Source of the DNA: Planctomycetaceae bacterium
GTDB taxonomy: Bacteria > Planctomycetota > Planctomycetia > Pirellulales > Thermoguttaceae
Assembly (NCBI GenBank): GCA_031266315.1
Contig: JAISBG010000677.1
Span: 1-9,944 of the forward strand
Length of the DNA: 9,944 nucleotides
Reading direction: 5' to 3'
Part shown: one piece after another, positions 1 to 6,848 of the stretch
How positions within the stretch are numbered: position 1 is the first letter of the stretch
Layout: every line of letters begins with the position of its first letter
Program-made: the position numbers and the translations under genes
The notes under the pieces: model-generated
Database searches by the model: none
What the model was told of the DNA's origin: nothing
The model's input: the letters and a program-made list of their open reading frames with translations, nothing else

Positions 1-2309
1 CGAATTTTTTCTGCGGCATACCATTCTTCGGTAATATCTTTGCATCGCCAAATACGGTTGATTCCTGTGTCCGAAGAAACAACAATATGCGTACTGATTT
101 TAAGAATATGATTATCACGTGTTTTGAGAACACAATCGAAAGGACGGTTTTCTTGTTGAAATCTCCGTATATTCTTTTGAAATTCCCTCGGCTGTTCGAG
201 GATTTTGCAAACTGCCTGCCATAAGAGATTCAATGACAAAGGTGTTTTGTCAAGATCAATTCCGGTCAACGAGGTAATCATACGTAACGTTTGTGAGTTG
301 GTATGACTAATGATACCGGAATCCTGCGAGGCAATAATTCCATCTTCTGATGTTTCCAGAATTTTGTTCAAAAGCGATTCTTTTGCTCGAACCGCTTGTT
401 CGGAATGTACGGAAGCGGTAACATCTGTTACGAATACACCGACTTGTTCCGGTTGAGAACAGAACACATACAACACGTAATAACCGTTGGTTTCCGGATC
501 GTAAGTCAAATAGGAATCCTTCGTTCCGTCAATTGTTCGTTTCAAAATTTTGAGGTGCCAATTATCGCCGAGATCATGGGAAAGGAGTTTTGCGTTCGGG
601 TGAAATAAATTATAAGGTCCGCCGCCCAACAACTCTTCGCGTTTTTTGGGGTTAAGAGCAAGCATGGCGGGATTGATTTCGATACAACGTAAATTGACCG
701 GTTTGCTGTTTGCGTCATAATCAATTTGAAATAAAATGAATCCGATCGGCATGGAATCAAAAAGCGAACGATATTGTTTTTCGCTTTGCCGCAATATTTC
801 GGCGGTTCGGCGTTGTTCCGTAATATCGTGAAATGTCCAGATTCGGGTCGGCGGTGTTTTACCGTGTCCCGTTGGAACCGCAACTCCATACCACTCATAA
901 AATCGTCCGTCTCGAAATTGTAACAAACCTTTCTGCCGTTCATTTGTATTTCGTAACGCAGTTACTTTTTGAACAAATTCATCGGCATTGAAAACAAAAC
1001 GGTCACAAAATTCCTGCAACTGATCCGACGAAAAAGTTTGAAGTATTTCGTTATGATAATCGAACATTCTCTGAAATACCGGATTGTAATGACTGATGTT
1101 ATTAATTCCTGAGGCGATAAAAATTCCGTCACAGGAAAATTCAAGAACAGCGGCAAAAAGTTTTTCGCGTTGTTCCAATTCAATAACCCGTTGTTTCCGA
1201 TCTGTGATGTCGTGACACATTTCAATAGCGTACATAATTTCGCCGGTTTTACGGTCGCGCACCGGATAACTTGACAATTCAAACCAAACATGATGTTCGG
1301 AATGATAATAAATACATCGATGGGGCTGACCGTCGAGGAATGTTTTCTGACAAGGACAAGAGTTGTATTGCCGGTCATTTTCGGCAAAAATTTCGTAACT
1401 TTTTGAAATTCCTGTTTGAATATGGAACATTTGATCTTGAAGTTTCCGGTTGGTTTGCTGAATCACCAGATTTTTATCCGCAATCAACATCCCGTCCTGA
1501 ATCGCGTCAAAAATATCATTCAATAGTTGTTCTTTTTCCTTAATTTCTTGTTCGGTGGTAATATCATAAGAAGTCAAATTGAGATAGTTAAAATTACCGA
1601 TCTTTGCCGGATAAATCCAGGTAACAGCAATTCTTTTTTTCTCGTTGACATAAAATTCTGTTTCAAATTGTTGTGGTTTTCCGTTTTCGGCTTGTTTCAA
1701 TAAACTTTGAATATATTCCGGCGACAACTTGTTGTAGGAAGAAGAAGTAATTCCTTTCCGCCGCCGAACCAAATCGATAAAAGGTTTGCCGAGTGCTTCT
1801 TCTTCAGTGGTTCCGAAAAGGTCGGTTGTTGCTTTATTGACAAATGTAACACAGCCGTTTTGTACAATTTCAAGTGATTCACGGGTTGAATTGAAAAGAA
1901 TTTGAAACTGATTATCCAATTCTTTTCCTTCTTTATTATTTAGCGATATTGTTTCCGTGTTGTTCCGCACAAAACCGGTTACTCCGGCAATTTCTCCGTT
2001 TTTTCGGAATGGAATCAGTTGAAAATGCAAAAATCGTTCATAAAAATAGTCGGAAAATTCGCAGGAAATTCCGTTTAGGGCGTTGCGGAACGATTCGAGG
2101 GTTTGGGGAGAATTTTCGAAAAATTCAAAACAAGAAGTCCCGACAAGACGGTTTATTTTTTGCTCGTCCCATTCCGTTCCGTCAAAATGAAGAAACACTC
2201 CCTGAGAGTTGATAGAAAAAACTGATTGTTGAGAAAAAGAAATGAGTCCTTCTAACAATTGCAGAGCAATTTCCGGCGTGATAATGGGTGCGTTAAGTGT
2301 TGTAGTCAT
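1..2309 (-). CDS. Multi-PAS-domain sensor protein, N-terminal part (truncated by window edge)
   Basis: Reading the minus strand from ATG at 2309-2307 gives 769 uninterrupted codons plus two bases, with no stop before the window ends. The protein shows about six successive PAS-type modules, at residues near 17-118, 132-252, 262-372, 382-500, 508-632 and 643-760. Most end in the PAS/PAC junction signature D-I/V-T (YDITTEQ 249-254, HDITDRK 366-372, HDITEQRR 494-501, TDVTAS 628-633, KDITEEW 757-763). Module 3 carries SCPC (317-320) and a further Cys near 332, a cysteine arrangement seen in some PAS_4-type sensors. No signal peptide or membrane segment is visible, so this part is probably cytoplasmic. 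Such arrays normally end in a histidine kinase or a diguanylate cyclase/phosphodiesterase, but the output domain lies outside the window. There is no obvious Shine-Dalgarno sequence before the ATG. The PAS family assignment is firm; the output is unknown. Confidence 0.88.
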   Translation of the reverse strand, partial: MTTTLNAPIITPEIALQLLEGLISFSQQSVFSINSQGVFLHFDGTEWDEQKINRLVGTSCFEFFENSPQTLESFRNALNGISCEFSDYFYERFLHFQLIPFRKNGEIAGVTGFVRNNTETISLNNKEGKELDNQFQILFNSTRESLEIVQNGCVTFVNKATTDLFGTTEEEALGKPFIDLVRRRKGITSSSYNKLSPEYIQSLLKQAENGKPQQFETEFYVNEKKRIAVTWIYPAKIGNFNYLNLTSYDITTEQEIKEKEQLLNDIFDAIQDGMLIADKNLVIQQTNRKLQDQMFHIQTGISKSYEIFAENDRQYNSCPCQKTFLDGQPHRCIYYHSEHHVWFELSSYPVRDRKTGEIMYAIEMCHDITDRKQRVIELEQREKLFAAVLEFSCDGIFIASGINNISHYNPVFQRMFDYHNEILQTFSSDQLQEFCDRFVFNADEFVQKVTALRNTNERQKGLLQFRDGRFYEWYGVAVPTGHGKTPPTRIWTFHDITEQRRTAEILRQSEKQYRSLFDSMPIGFILFQIDYDANSKPVNLRCIEINPAMLALNPKKREELLGGGPYNLFHPNAKLLSHDLGDNWHLKILKRTIDGTKDSYLTYDPETNGYYVLYVFCSQPEQVGVFVTDVTASVHSEQAVRAKESLLNKILETSEDGIIASQDSGIISHTNSQTLRMITSLTGIDLDKTPLSLNLLWQAVCKILEQPREFQKNIRRFQQENRPFDCVLKTRDNHILKISTHIVVSSDTGINRIWRCKDITEEWYAAEKI

Positions 2310-3134
2310 GAAAAAACGGTTTAATCGAAATTTTTTTACTTGCGTGTGGTGTTATCTAAAACGGCGGGATATTGGACAATAGTGAATAAGTAAGGTGTGG
2401 GGACGAATTATACTGCGTTAGAGTATTTTCCGAGTAACTACTGTAAAAATTTCTTTCGCCCCGCAAGGGGCAATGCGTAACAACCTACCGCAACGCGGTG
2501 GGGAATGACACACACGAACAATCGCCCTGTAAGGGCAATGGAAAATTGAAAACAATTTTCTATAAGGTGTTGATTTAACAATTTAAGTATAAAATCTAGT
2601 GGCGGTTGTAATCCACTGCCCCTTCAGGGCGGCGTGCTGTTGGGACTATCCCGCTGCGTTGCGGCGGGTTGTTACGCAATGTCCTTTCAGGACGAAATAC
2701 ATGTTAAAGTAAACGTCGATGAAACTCATAAACTAAATAGACAAATTACTACCTTTTTCATTTTATCACATTTTTTTGTTTAAAAATATTTCAACTTCAG
2801 TTGTTTTCTGAATTTATTAACTAAAATACTTTTATGTTAACCAGAAAACAGGTATAATCGTTTTTTTCGTTTATTTATGACGTTGCGAATTGGTTTTCAA
2901 TTCTTATGATGATTTGAAATGAACGATACTTTTCCCAAACGGCGGCGAAACGAACATAAACACAAACCTTATTAACTATTTATTTTATACATTTTGCCCA
3001 ATCTGACATCAAAATTTAATATGGTTTTGCTCAAAAAGTAGAACGCTATAAAATAATTGTTGTTGAACACACACCGTATTTTACGTATTTTTTGCATTAT
3101 CACATTTTGGAAAGGGCAGAATACGAAAGGAGAT
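2310..3134. other. Long intergenic region between divergent genes
   Basis: This stretch separates the minus-strand PAS gene from the plus-strand epimerase and should contain both promoters. No credible coding sequence is present: the small frames near 2972-3181 (minus) and 3057-3134 (plus) have no recognisable content. Positions 2454-2697 hold a GC-rich hairpin palindrome, listed separately. The remainder, from about 2700 to 3130, is strongly AT-rich. A perfect -10-like TATAAT lies at 2853-2858 on the plus strand, but it lacks a good -35 partner (TTTATG-like at 16 nt spacing), so a promoter for the epimerase there is only a possibility. Confidence 0.6.
2454..2697. repeat. Large imperfect palindrome made of nested GC-rich hairpins (BIME-like)
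   Basis: Two arms, 2458-2541 and 2613-2693, are inverted copies of each other around a centre near 2576. Each arm holds local hairpins: GCCCC-GCAA-GGGGC (2458-2471, a GNRA-type loop), CCTACCGC-AAC-GCGGTGGG (2484-2502) and GCCCT-GTA-AGGGC (2524-2536) in the left arm. The right arm has GCCC/GGGC (2618-2630), CCCGCTGC-GTT-GCGGCGGG (2650-2668) and GTCCT-TTC-AGGAC (2681-2693). The linker AATGCGTAACAACC (2472-2485) recurs inverted with one mismatch at 2667-2680. The blocks at 2522-2541 and 2613-2632 match inverted with about four differences in 20. A separate perfect hairpin, GAAAATTG-AAAA-CAATTTTC (2541-2560), lies near the centre. Paired inverted hairpin units resemble REP/BIME elements. No RAYT transposase is in the window. 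Confidence 0.75.
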
Positions 3135-3827
3135 TTGATTATTACTGATATTATTTCATTAATTCGGAGCGGACCGCACATTAACCCTTCTTTATTGGCT
3201 GCTGATTTTGCTCATTTGGAGCGGGACATCTGGTGTTTGGAAGAGGCAGGGGCGAAGATATTACATCTTGACATTATGGACGGTCATTTTGTACCGAACC
3301 TAAGTTTTGGAATACCGGTTGTTGAAGCGATTCGGCGTTCGACGCAATTACCGTTGGACGTTCACTTAATGCTTCAAGAGCCGAAAAAATATCTTGCGTC
3401 ATTTCGTCATGCGGGGGCTGATTTTCTTTCCGTCCATATAGAGGTTGCTCCGGATCCGCGGTCATTGTTTGATGAGATTCGGAAATTGGGGGCGATACCG
3501 GGCATTGTTTCCAATCCACCCACTCCGGTTGAGGCGATTTTGCCGTACGTTAATGATTGTGAACTTGTTCTGACAATGAGTGTGATGCCCGGTTTTGGGG
3601 GACAGACATTTGATTCACGTTCACTCGACAAAATACGCCGGATTCGCCGTATTGCGAACGAAAATATATTTATTTCGATTGATGGTGGTATTGGCGAGTC
3701 AACTATTGCTGCCGCAGCGGCGGCGGGAACCAATCTTTTTGTTGCGGGAACTGCGTTACTTGGAAAACCGGATATCAAAAAACAATTCCAGCGATTGAAA
3801 CGACTTATTGTAGATGAAAATTGTTGA
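3135..3827 (+). CDS. rpe: Ribulose-phosphate 3-epimerase
   Basis: This cytoplasmic TIM-barrel enzyme interconverts ribulose 5-phosphate and xylulose 5-phosphate in the pentose phosphate pathway. From TTG 3135 the protein has 230 residues, a normal length for the family. Hallmarks, numbered from that start, are NPSLLAADF (17-25), HLDIMDGHFVPN with metal/catalytic H44, D46 and D49 (44-55), VHLM with H77 (76-79), the phosphate-binding MPGFGGQ (151-157) and the catalytic D183 in SIDGGIG. The start is uncertain. The open frame extends back to TTG 3057, but that would add 26 residues unlike the family, while AAAGGAG at 3126-3132 lies just before TTG 3135. Spacing from AAAGG to TTG is about 4 nt, tight but usable. 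No ATG exists in frame near the expected N-terminus. The gene appears monocistronic; the function is well supported. Confidence 0.93.
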   Translation: MIITDIISLIRSGPHINPSLLAADFAHLERDIWCLEEAGAKILHLDIMDGHFVPNLSFGIPVVEAIRRSTQLPLDVHLMLQEPKKYLASFRHAGADFLSVHIEVAPDPRSLFDEIRKLGAIPGIVSNPPTPVEAILPYVNDCELVLTMSVMPGFGGQTFDSRSLDKIRRIRRIANENIFISIDGGIGESTIAAAAAAGTNLFVAGTALLGKPDIKKQFQRLKRLIVDENC

Positions 3828-4131
3828 TTCCACCGATTAGACCTTTCACAACGGAATCGTAAAATCATTTCCGCTTCGAGTTGGTTCTATCGGTAATTTT
3901 TCAACAGATTTCCACATCAAGGGCAATTTTTCGTAAGGAATATGCGGAATTTCAAAACCTTGCCGAATTGTCAGATGAACGGTTCCGTTGCCGTAACGTT
4001 TGGCAATTGTTGTTGTATGCAGTTTTTCCAGTAATCATAAGAAATCATGTGGTGAAAGGTGTTTTGTGTTTTTCGTGTTAAAAAAATAGTTGTTTGTTGA
4101 CGTTGCAGAGTAATTTAGTTTTTTTAAAATT
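3828..4131. other. Intergenic region with a gene relic
   Basis: This lies between the epimerase and the phosphodiester glycosidase gene, both on the plus strand. A plus-strand frame at 3881-4081 has no recognisable content and is antisense to the probable reductase relic listed separately. The last 50 bases before the next ATG are A/T-rich, and I could not place a convincing promoter or Shine-Dalgarno sequence there. A phrase at about 4060-4080 (GTGTTTTGTGTTTTTCGTGTT) faintly resembles the TTTTCGTGTGTTTCGTGGTT segment of the repeat at 5189-5420, too weakly to call a third copy. Confidence 0.5.
3846..4028 (-). pseudogene. Probable relic of a nitrite/sulfite reductase ferredoxin-like half-domain protein
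   Basis: On the minus strand an open stretch of about 60 codons reads from just after a TGA (near 4029-4031) to a TGA at 3848-3846. Its core, IAKRYGNGTVHLTIRQGFEI, matches the conserved pattern of the NIR_SIR ferredoxin-like half-domain (PF03460), where a helix ending in (A)EKYGNG is followed by the strand (V/I)HLTTRQG(I/V)EIP. It is found in assimilatory and anaerobic sulfite reductases (for example AsrC-type) and nitrite reductases. The fragment continues PHIPYEKLPLMWKSVEKLP and then stops. An intact protein would be several times longer and contain a Cys-rich siroheme/4Fe-4S part. That part, a start codon and the preceding beta-strand region are all missing, and neither flank continues the homology in another frame that I could find. 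I infer an internal fragment of a lost gene. Confidence 0.5.
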
Positions 4132-5043
4132 ATGCGTTTTATCATATTTTTGTTTGAGATTTTTTATTTATCAATGGTATTTGCGCAGGATGTTGAATTA
4201 CATCCCAATCCTGAAGTTCCCGTTTGGAATCTCATTTTCAACGGAATTGAAAAGACTCAATCAATGTCGTTAACTCCACAACTGCAACAAGTTTATGCGA
4301 TTCGTATTGACACTACGATTAATGGAATTTCTTTTTTTTCAACACCAAGAGCAGAAGAAAATTATGAGCCGGAAAAAAGAGAAACCGTTCGACAACAAGC
4401 AGATACTTTTCTTCAAACGTATGAACTTCAAGTTGCCGTAAATGCGAATTTTTTTACTATTCCGAAAGGTGAAACTTATTCGACTTCCGGTATTGCTAAT
4501 CTTGTTGGATTAGCCGTTTCCGAAGGAAAAGTTGTTTCACCTCCCGCACAAAAATTTCAAATCCCTCTATTTTGTATTTTCAAAGACGGGCAAATAAAAA
4601 TTACCGAAGAATTGCCTGAAACAAACCTCTCTAATATTTCAACAGCGGTTGCCGGAGGTCCGATACTTTGTCGTAATGGCAAGATTCTTATACCTTCTAT
4701 CAGTAATTCCAATGGTCCTATTCCCGTCAAAGACCCTAATGGTTTTATTCATCCCAGAACGGCAATCGGTATTTCTCAGGACAAACGTTATGTTCTCTTG
4801 CTTGTAATTGATGGTCGTTGCCCCAATTACAGTGTTGGTGCGACATTAGAGGAAACCGGTGCATGGCTTCGATTTTTTGGGGCATGGGACGGATTGAATC
4901 TTGATGGCGGCGGTTCAACAACATTAGTTGTTCAAGGAGAAGCGGGAAAACCTATCGTTTTGAATCGCCCCAGCGATAAAATTCTTCGATATAACGGCAA
5001 TCATTTAGGAATCAGAGCACTACCGTTATCACAACAACCATGA
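4132..5043 (+). CDS. Secreted phosphodiester glycosidase family protein (NAGPA-like domain)
   Basis: This 303-residue protein starts at ATG 4132. Residues 1-18 form a hydrophobic signal peptide with an FAQ-D type cleavage site (about 19), so it acts in the periplasm or outside the cell. The rest matches the NAGPA/phosphodiester glycosidase family (PF09992), named after the mammalian enzyme that removes GlcNAc from mannose-6-phosphate phosphodiesters. Visible signatures are VNANFF (103-108), AVAGGPIL (172-179), HPRTAIGI (207-214), VIDGR (225-229) and NLDGGGSTT (256-264), all in the usual order and spacing. Bacterial members are thought to cleave sugar-1-phosphodiester linkages in exopolysaccharide or wall polymers; the substrate here cannot be read from the sequence. 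The gene stands alone, 304 nt after the epimerase and about 540 nt before the next ORF. No Shine-Dalgarno sequence is obvious, only an A/T-rich leader. Confidence 0.85.
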   Translation: MRFIIFLFEIFYLSMVFAQDVELHPNPEVPVWNLIFNGIEKTQSMSLTPQLQQVYAIRIDTTINGISFFSTPRAEENYEPEKRETVRQQADTFLQTYELQVAVNANFFTIPKGETYSTSGIANLVGLAVSEGKVVSPPAQKFQIPLFCIFKDGQIKITEELPETNLSNISTAVAGGPILCRNGKILIPSISNSNGPIPVKDPNGFIHPRTAIGISQDKRYVLLLVIDGRCPNYSVGATLEETGAWLRFFGAWDGLNLDGGGSTTLVVQGEAGKPIVLNRPSDKILRYNGNHLGIRALPLSQQP

Positions 5044-5188
5044 ATTACAGAAGAAAAATTTGTAATATTTCTGCAGAGTTTTCGTTAACAGCTCATGTTA
5101 CGCACTGTAGATCAAAAAGTCGGCAAAACATACATCAACATCGGAATCGTCAAATAATAGGTAATATTTCATCGGCAATCATCAGATG

Positions 5189-5420
5189 GGCGACTTTTCG
5201 CTGAAAGGTTGTGTCGGCGTACTCGCCGACAGTGAATTAAATGAACGATGGCAAATGGTGTTGCTTTCCGTTTTGGAGTCAATGAAGAGTCAACCGGCGC
5301 GACCCTTCAGCGAAGTTTCTGATAAATAGCCCACTCCTTTCCGTGAATTTTCGTGTGTTTCGTGGTTAAAACGAACTTATCAATGCTTGGACAACTAATA
5401 CGGTAGAATCAGGAAAATTC
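5189..5420 (+). repeat. Copy A of a 232-nt dispersed repeat (inverted partner at 7404-7634)
   Basis: Aligned by eye with the reverse complement of 7404-7634, this copy shares long identical runs. These include GTCGGCGTACTCGCCGAC with AGTGAA following it, TTTTGGAGTCAATG, GAGTCAACCGGCGCGACCC followed by TTCAGCGAAG, TTTTCGTGTGTT, AAAACGAACTT, TCAATGCTTGGACA and GGTAGAATCAGGAAAATTC. Differences are mostly substitutions, with a longer indel only near the start of the copy (about 5195-5205). The core TGTCGGCG-TACT-CGCCGACA (5212-5231) is an 8-bp hairpin. It encodes no recognised domain. It could be a MITE-like mobile repeat, a structured RNA or a terminator/processing element; the sequence does not decide. 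Confidence 0.85.
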
Positions 5421-5425
5421 TACCG
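5401..5425 (+). terminator. Hairpin at the end of repeat copy A, possible transcription stop
   Basis: CGGTAGAAT (5401-5409) pairs perfectly with ATTCTACCG (5417-5425) around a 7-nt loop. There is no immediate U-tract: the next bases are AAACAACGCA, then an A/T run near 5445-5456. It is therefore a weak candidate for an intrinsic terminator of transcription coming from the glycosidase gene. Copy B keeps the GGTAGAAT side but has a poorer second arm, so the stem is not conserved between the copies. Confidence 0.3.
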
Positions 5426-5450
5426 AAACAACGCAAAAAAATTTTTCCAC

Positions 5451-5479
5451 TTGACATCTGGTTTCATTTCCTGTAAGAT
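5451..5479 (+). promoter_or_regulatory. Consensus sigma-70-type promoter upstream of the DUF1559 operon
   Basis: A perfect -35 hexamer TTGACA (5451-5456) is followed by a 17-nt spacer and TAAGAT (5474-5479), which matches five of six bases of TATAAT. Expected transcription start is about 5486. It lies about 100 nt before the short ORF at 5584 and about 200 nt before the DUF1559 coding region, and is the best promoter I can see in the window. It starts just outside repeat copy A, so the repeat is not part of the expected transcript. Confidence 0.7.
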
Positions 5480-5583
5480 TCGAATCTGATTTAATTGCGA
5501 TACGTCGTTCATTCTTTGCCGTATTGTTTTGCGGTGAACGTTTTGCAATGATTTCAATGAAGCCTTGTATAAGGAACACGACA

Positions 5584-5688
5584 ATGAAAAACTTTGTTAC
5601 ATGTTTGGTTGGATTTTTTGCCATGTTTTTGGTGAAAAGTCAAATGTTAAAATGGAAAAGTCAGGGGGTGGGGGGCAGTCTATGGTGA
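5584..5688 (+). CDS. Short hydrophobic ORF (34 aa) or original 5' end of the DUF1559 gene
   Basis: ATG 5584 is preceded by AAGGA at 5571-5575 with 8-nt spacing, the best ribosome binding site near the promoter at 5451-5479. The 34-residue product begins [20 protein letters not shown], a positively started hydrophobic segment like a membrane anchor or signal peptide. It ends in a Gly-rich tail at TGA 5686-5688. The tail is encoded by G-runs at about 5664-5668 and 5670-5675, after which the DUF1559 frame is open. Two readings are possible: an independent small membrane peptide or leader, or the true translation start of the pilin-like gene, separated from it by one extra G. No family is recognisable. 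Confidence 0.35.
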   Translation: MKNFVTCLVGFFAMFLVKSQMLKWKSQGVGGSLW

Positions 5689-6829
5689 AAAGGAAAAATT
5701 AAACGAAGAGTTTTCTCTTAATAAACACAACTCTTCAAATATTTTTTCTTTAATCCGTTCTTCACGGTTCGGCTTTACCTTGGTCGAACTTCTTGAGGTG
5801 ATTGCGATTATTGGCGTGTTAATCGCACTTCTGTTGCCGGCGGTTCAGGCGGCGCGTGAGGCGGCAAGACGAATGCAATGTGCCAACCATTTGAAACAAT
5901 TAGGGATTGGGATTCACAATTTTCACGACACGCAAAGTGGAATTGTCCCTTCCCATGTCGGAATTTACCGGGTATCCGTGTTTATTCTGCTCATGCCGCA
6001 CATTGAACAGCCGGCAGCCTACAATGAATTTACCTCGCTTCCCGATGGTTTGGGAACGAATCTGCGCTCGGGTACCAGTACCACCGAACACACTGATAAC
6101 ACCGACGTCTGGCTCAATGTGTTTTCGGAAGATGTCAAAAAAGGAATAACGGGCATTTCGTACTATTATTGTCCTTCGCGCCGTTCACCCGGAATAAACA
6201 ACCAATTAACAACATGGCATCCGGGACCTCAACATGATTACGCGATTGTTGTTACGGGAAGTGATGGGCGAAACAGTCACCAATATCCGACCGGTAATTG
6301 GTGTTATTACCAGTATGCCAATAATCATAATGAACAGTTTATGCGGGAAACTCAACACGGTCCGATTCGCGGGGCAATACCAAATGAAGCCGTAACAGGA
6401 TCACAATTTAATTACGCCACCTATTCGTATAAATATAAAAATTACAAAATTCGTGATGATTTCGCGTGGTGGGCAGACGGAACAACCAACCAGATTATCA
6501 TGGGAGAAAAACATATTCCGATACAATATCTAAACCAATGCAGTGTCGGCGGACAGACGTGGGATTGTTCCTGGCTTTGGATTAACGATTCAAGTAAATG
6601 GTCGATAAGCAGGTCTTCTGTAACAGATTATCCTTCTATCGCACGTCATCCGCGTGCAGAAGTTACTCCTGACAATGTTTATGATATTGCTTTTGGGAGT
6701 TATCATGCCGGTATTACCAATTTTCTGATTGGAGACGGTTCTGTTCGATCGGTAACAGTTATGCTGCTCAATGATTTGTTTCATTATCTTTGTGTCGTGA
6801 ATGACGGTAATTCGGCAACACTTCCTTAA
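5682..6829 (+). CDS. DUF1559 prepilin-type N-terminal cleavage/H-X9-DG protein, 5' end frame-disrupted
   Basis: The mature part begins [18 protein letters not shown] (5768 onward), the prepilin-peptidase G|F site plus hydrophobic helix. [17 protein letters not shown] and then [15 protein letters not shown] follow, the hallmark of the planctomycete DUF1559 family. Near the C-terminus [12 protein letters not shown] gives the H-X9-DG motif. About 349 residues follow TTG 5780, a normal family length. These proteins are presumed to be type II-secretion/pilus-like pseudopilins of the envelope; their function is unknown. The start is a problem: the frame is open from 5651, but TTG 5780 is the only ordinary start and it would remove the cleavage site. 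ATG 5682 is one frame off (MVKRKN then stop) and would join if the A-run at 5694-5698 had one more A, giving a 33-residue leader. Stop TAA 6827-6829 is 19 nt before the lipoprotein gene, so the two are probably cotranscribed. Confidence 0.85.
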
Positions 6830-6848
6830 TTTTTATTCCAATTTTACT

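Larger units (their letters stand above)
5044..5583. other. Intergenic region with repeat copy A and a promoter
   Basis: Positions 5044-5188 show no recognisable feature. Positions 5189-5420 are copy A of a 232-nt repeat, a hairpin closes it at 5401-5425, and a promoter follows at 5451-5479; all are listed separately. From 5480 to 5583 lies what would be a roughly 100-nt untranslated leader ending in a Shine-Dalgarno sequence at 5571-5575. The minus-strand frame at 5409-5624 has no recognisable content and runs through the promoter. Confidence 0.6.

Noticed and set aside
542..1387. Two minus-strand open frames (542-943 and 962-1387) inside the PAS gene region
   Set aside because: They lie in a different frame from the continuous 769-codon PAS reading and have no recognisable content.
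1271..2212. Plus-strand frames at 1271-1543 and 1949-2212
   Set aside because: They are antisense to the PAS coding frame, have no ribosome binding site and show no family resemblance.
2567..2595. TTGATT with TATAAA/TAAAAT as a promoter
   Set aside because: The spacer is only 12-14 nt, too short for a sigma-70-type promoter.
2454..2697. CRISPR array
   Set aside because: The units are inverted pairs of hairpins with unequal spacing, not direct repeats separated by unique spacers of constant size.
3057..3134. Upstream extension of the epimerase from TTG 3057
   Set aside because: The added 26 residues do not resemble Rpe N-termini and the better-placed AAAGGAG lies next to TTG 3135.
3881..4081. 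A 66-residue plus-strand frame
   Set aside because: It has no recognisable content, and the opposite strand carries the clear reductase-like motif.
5409..5624. A 71-residue minus-strand frame
   Set aside because: It overlaps the consensus promoter and the start of the short ORF on the other strand, and has no recognisable motif or ribosome binding site.
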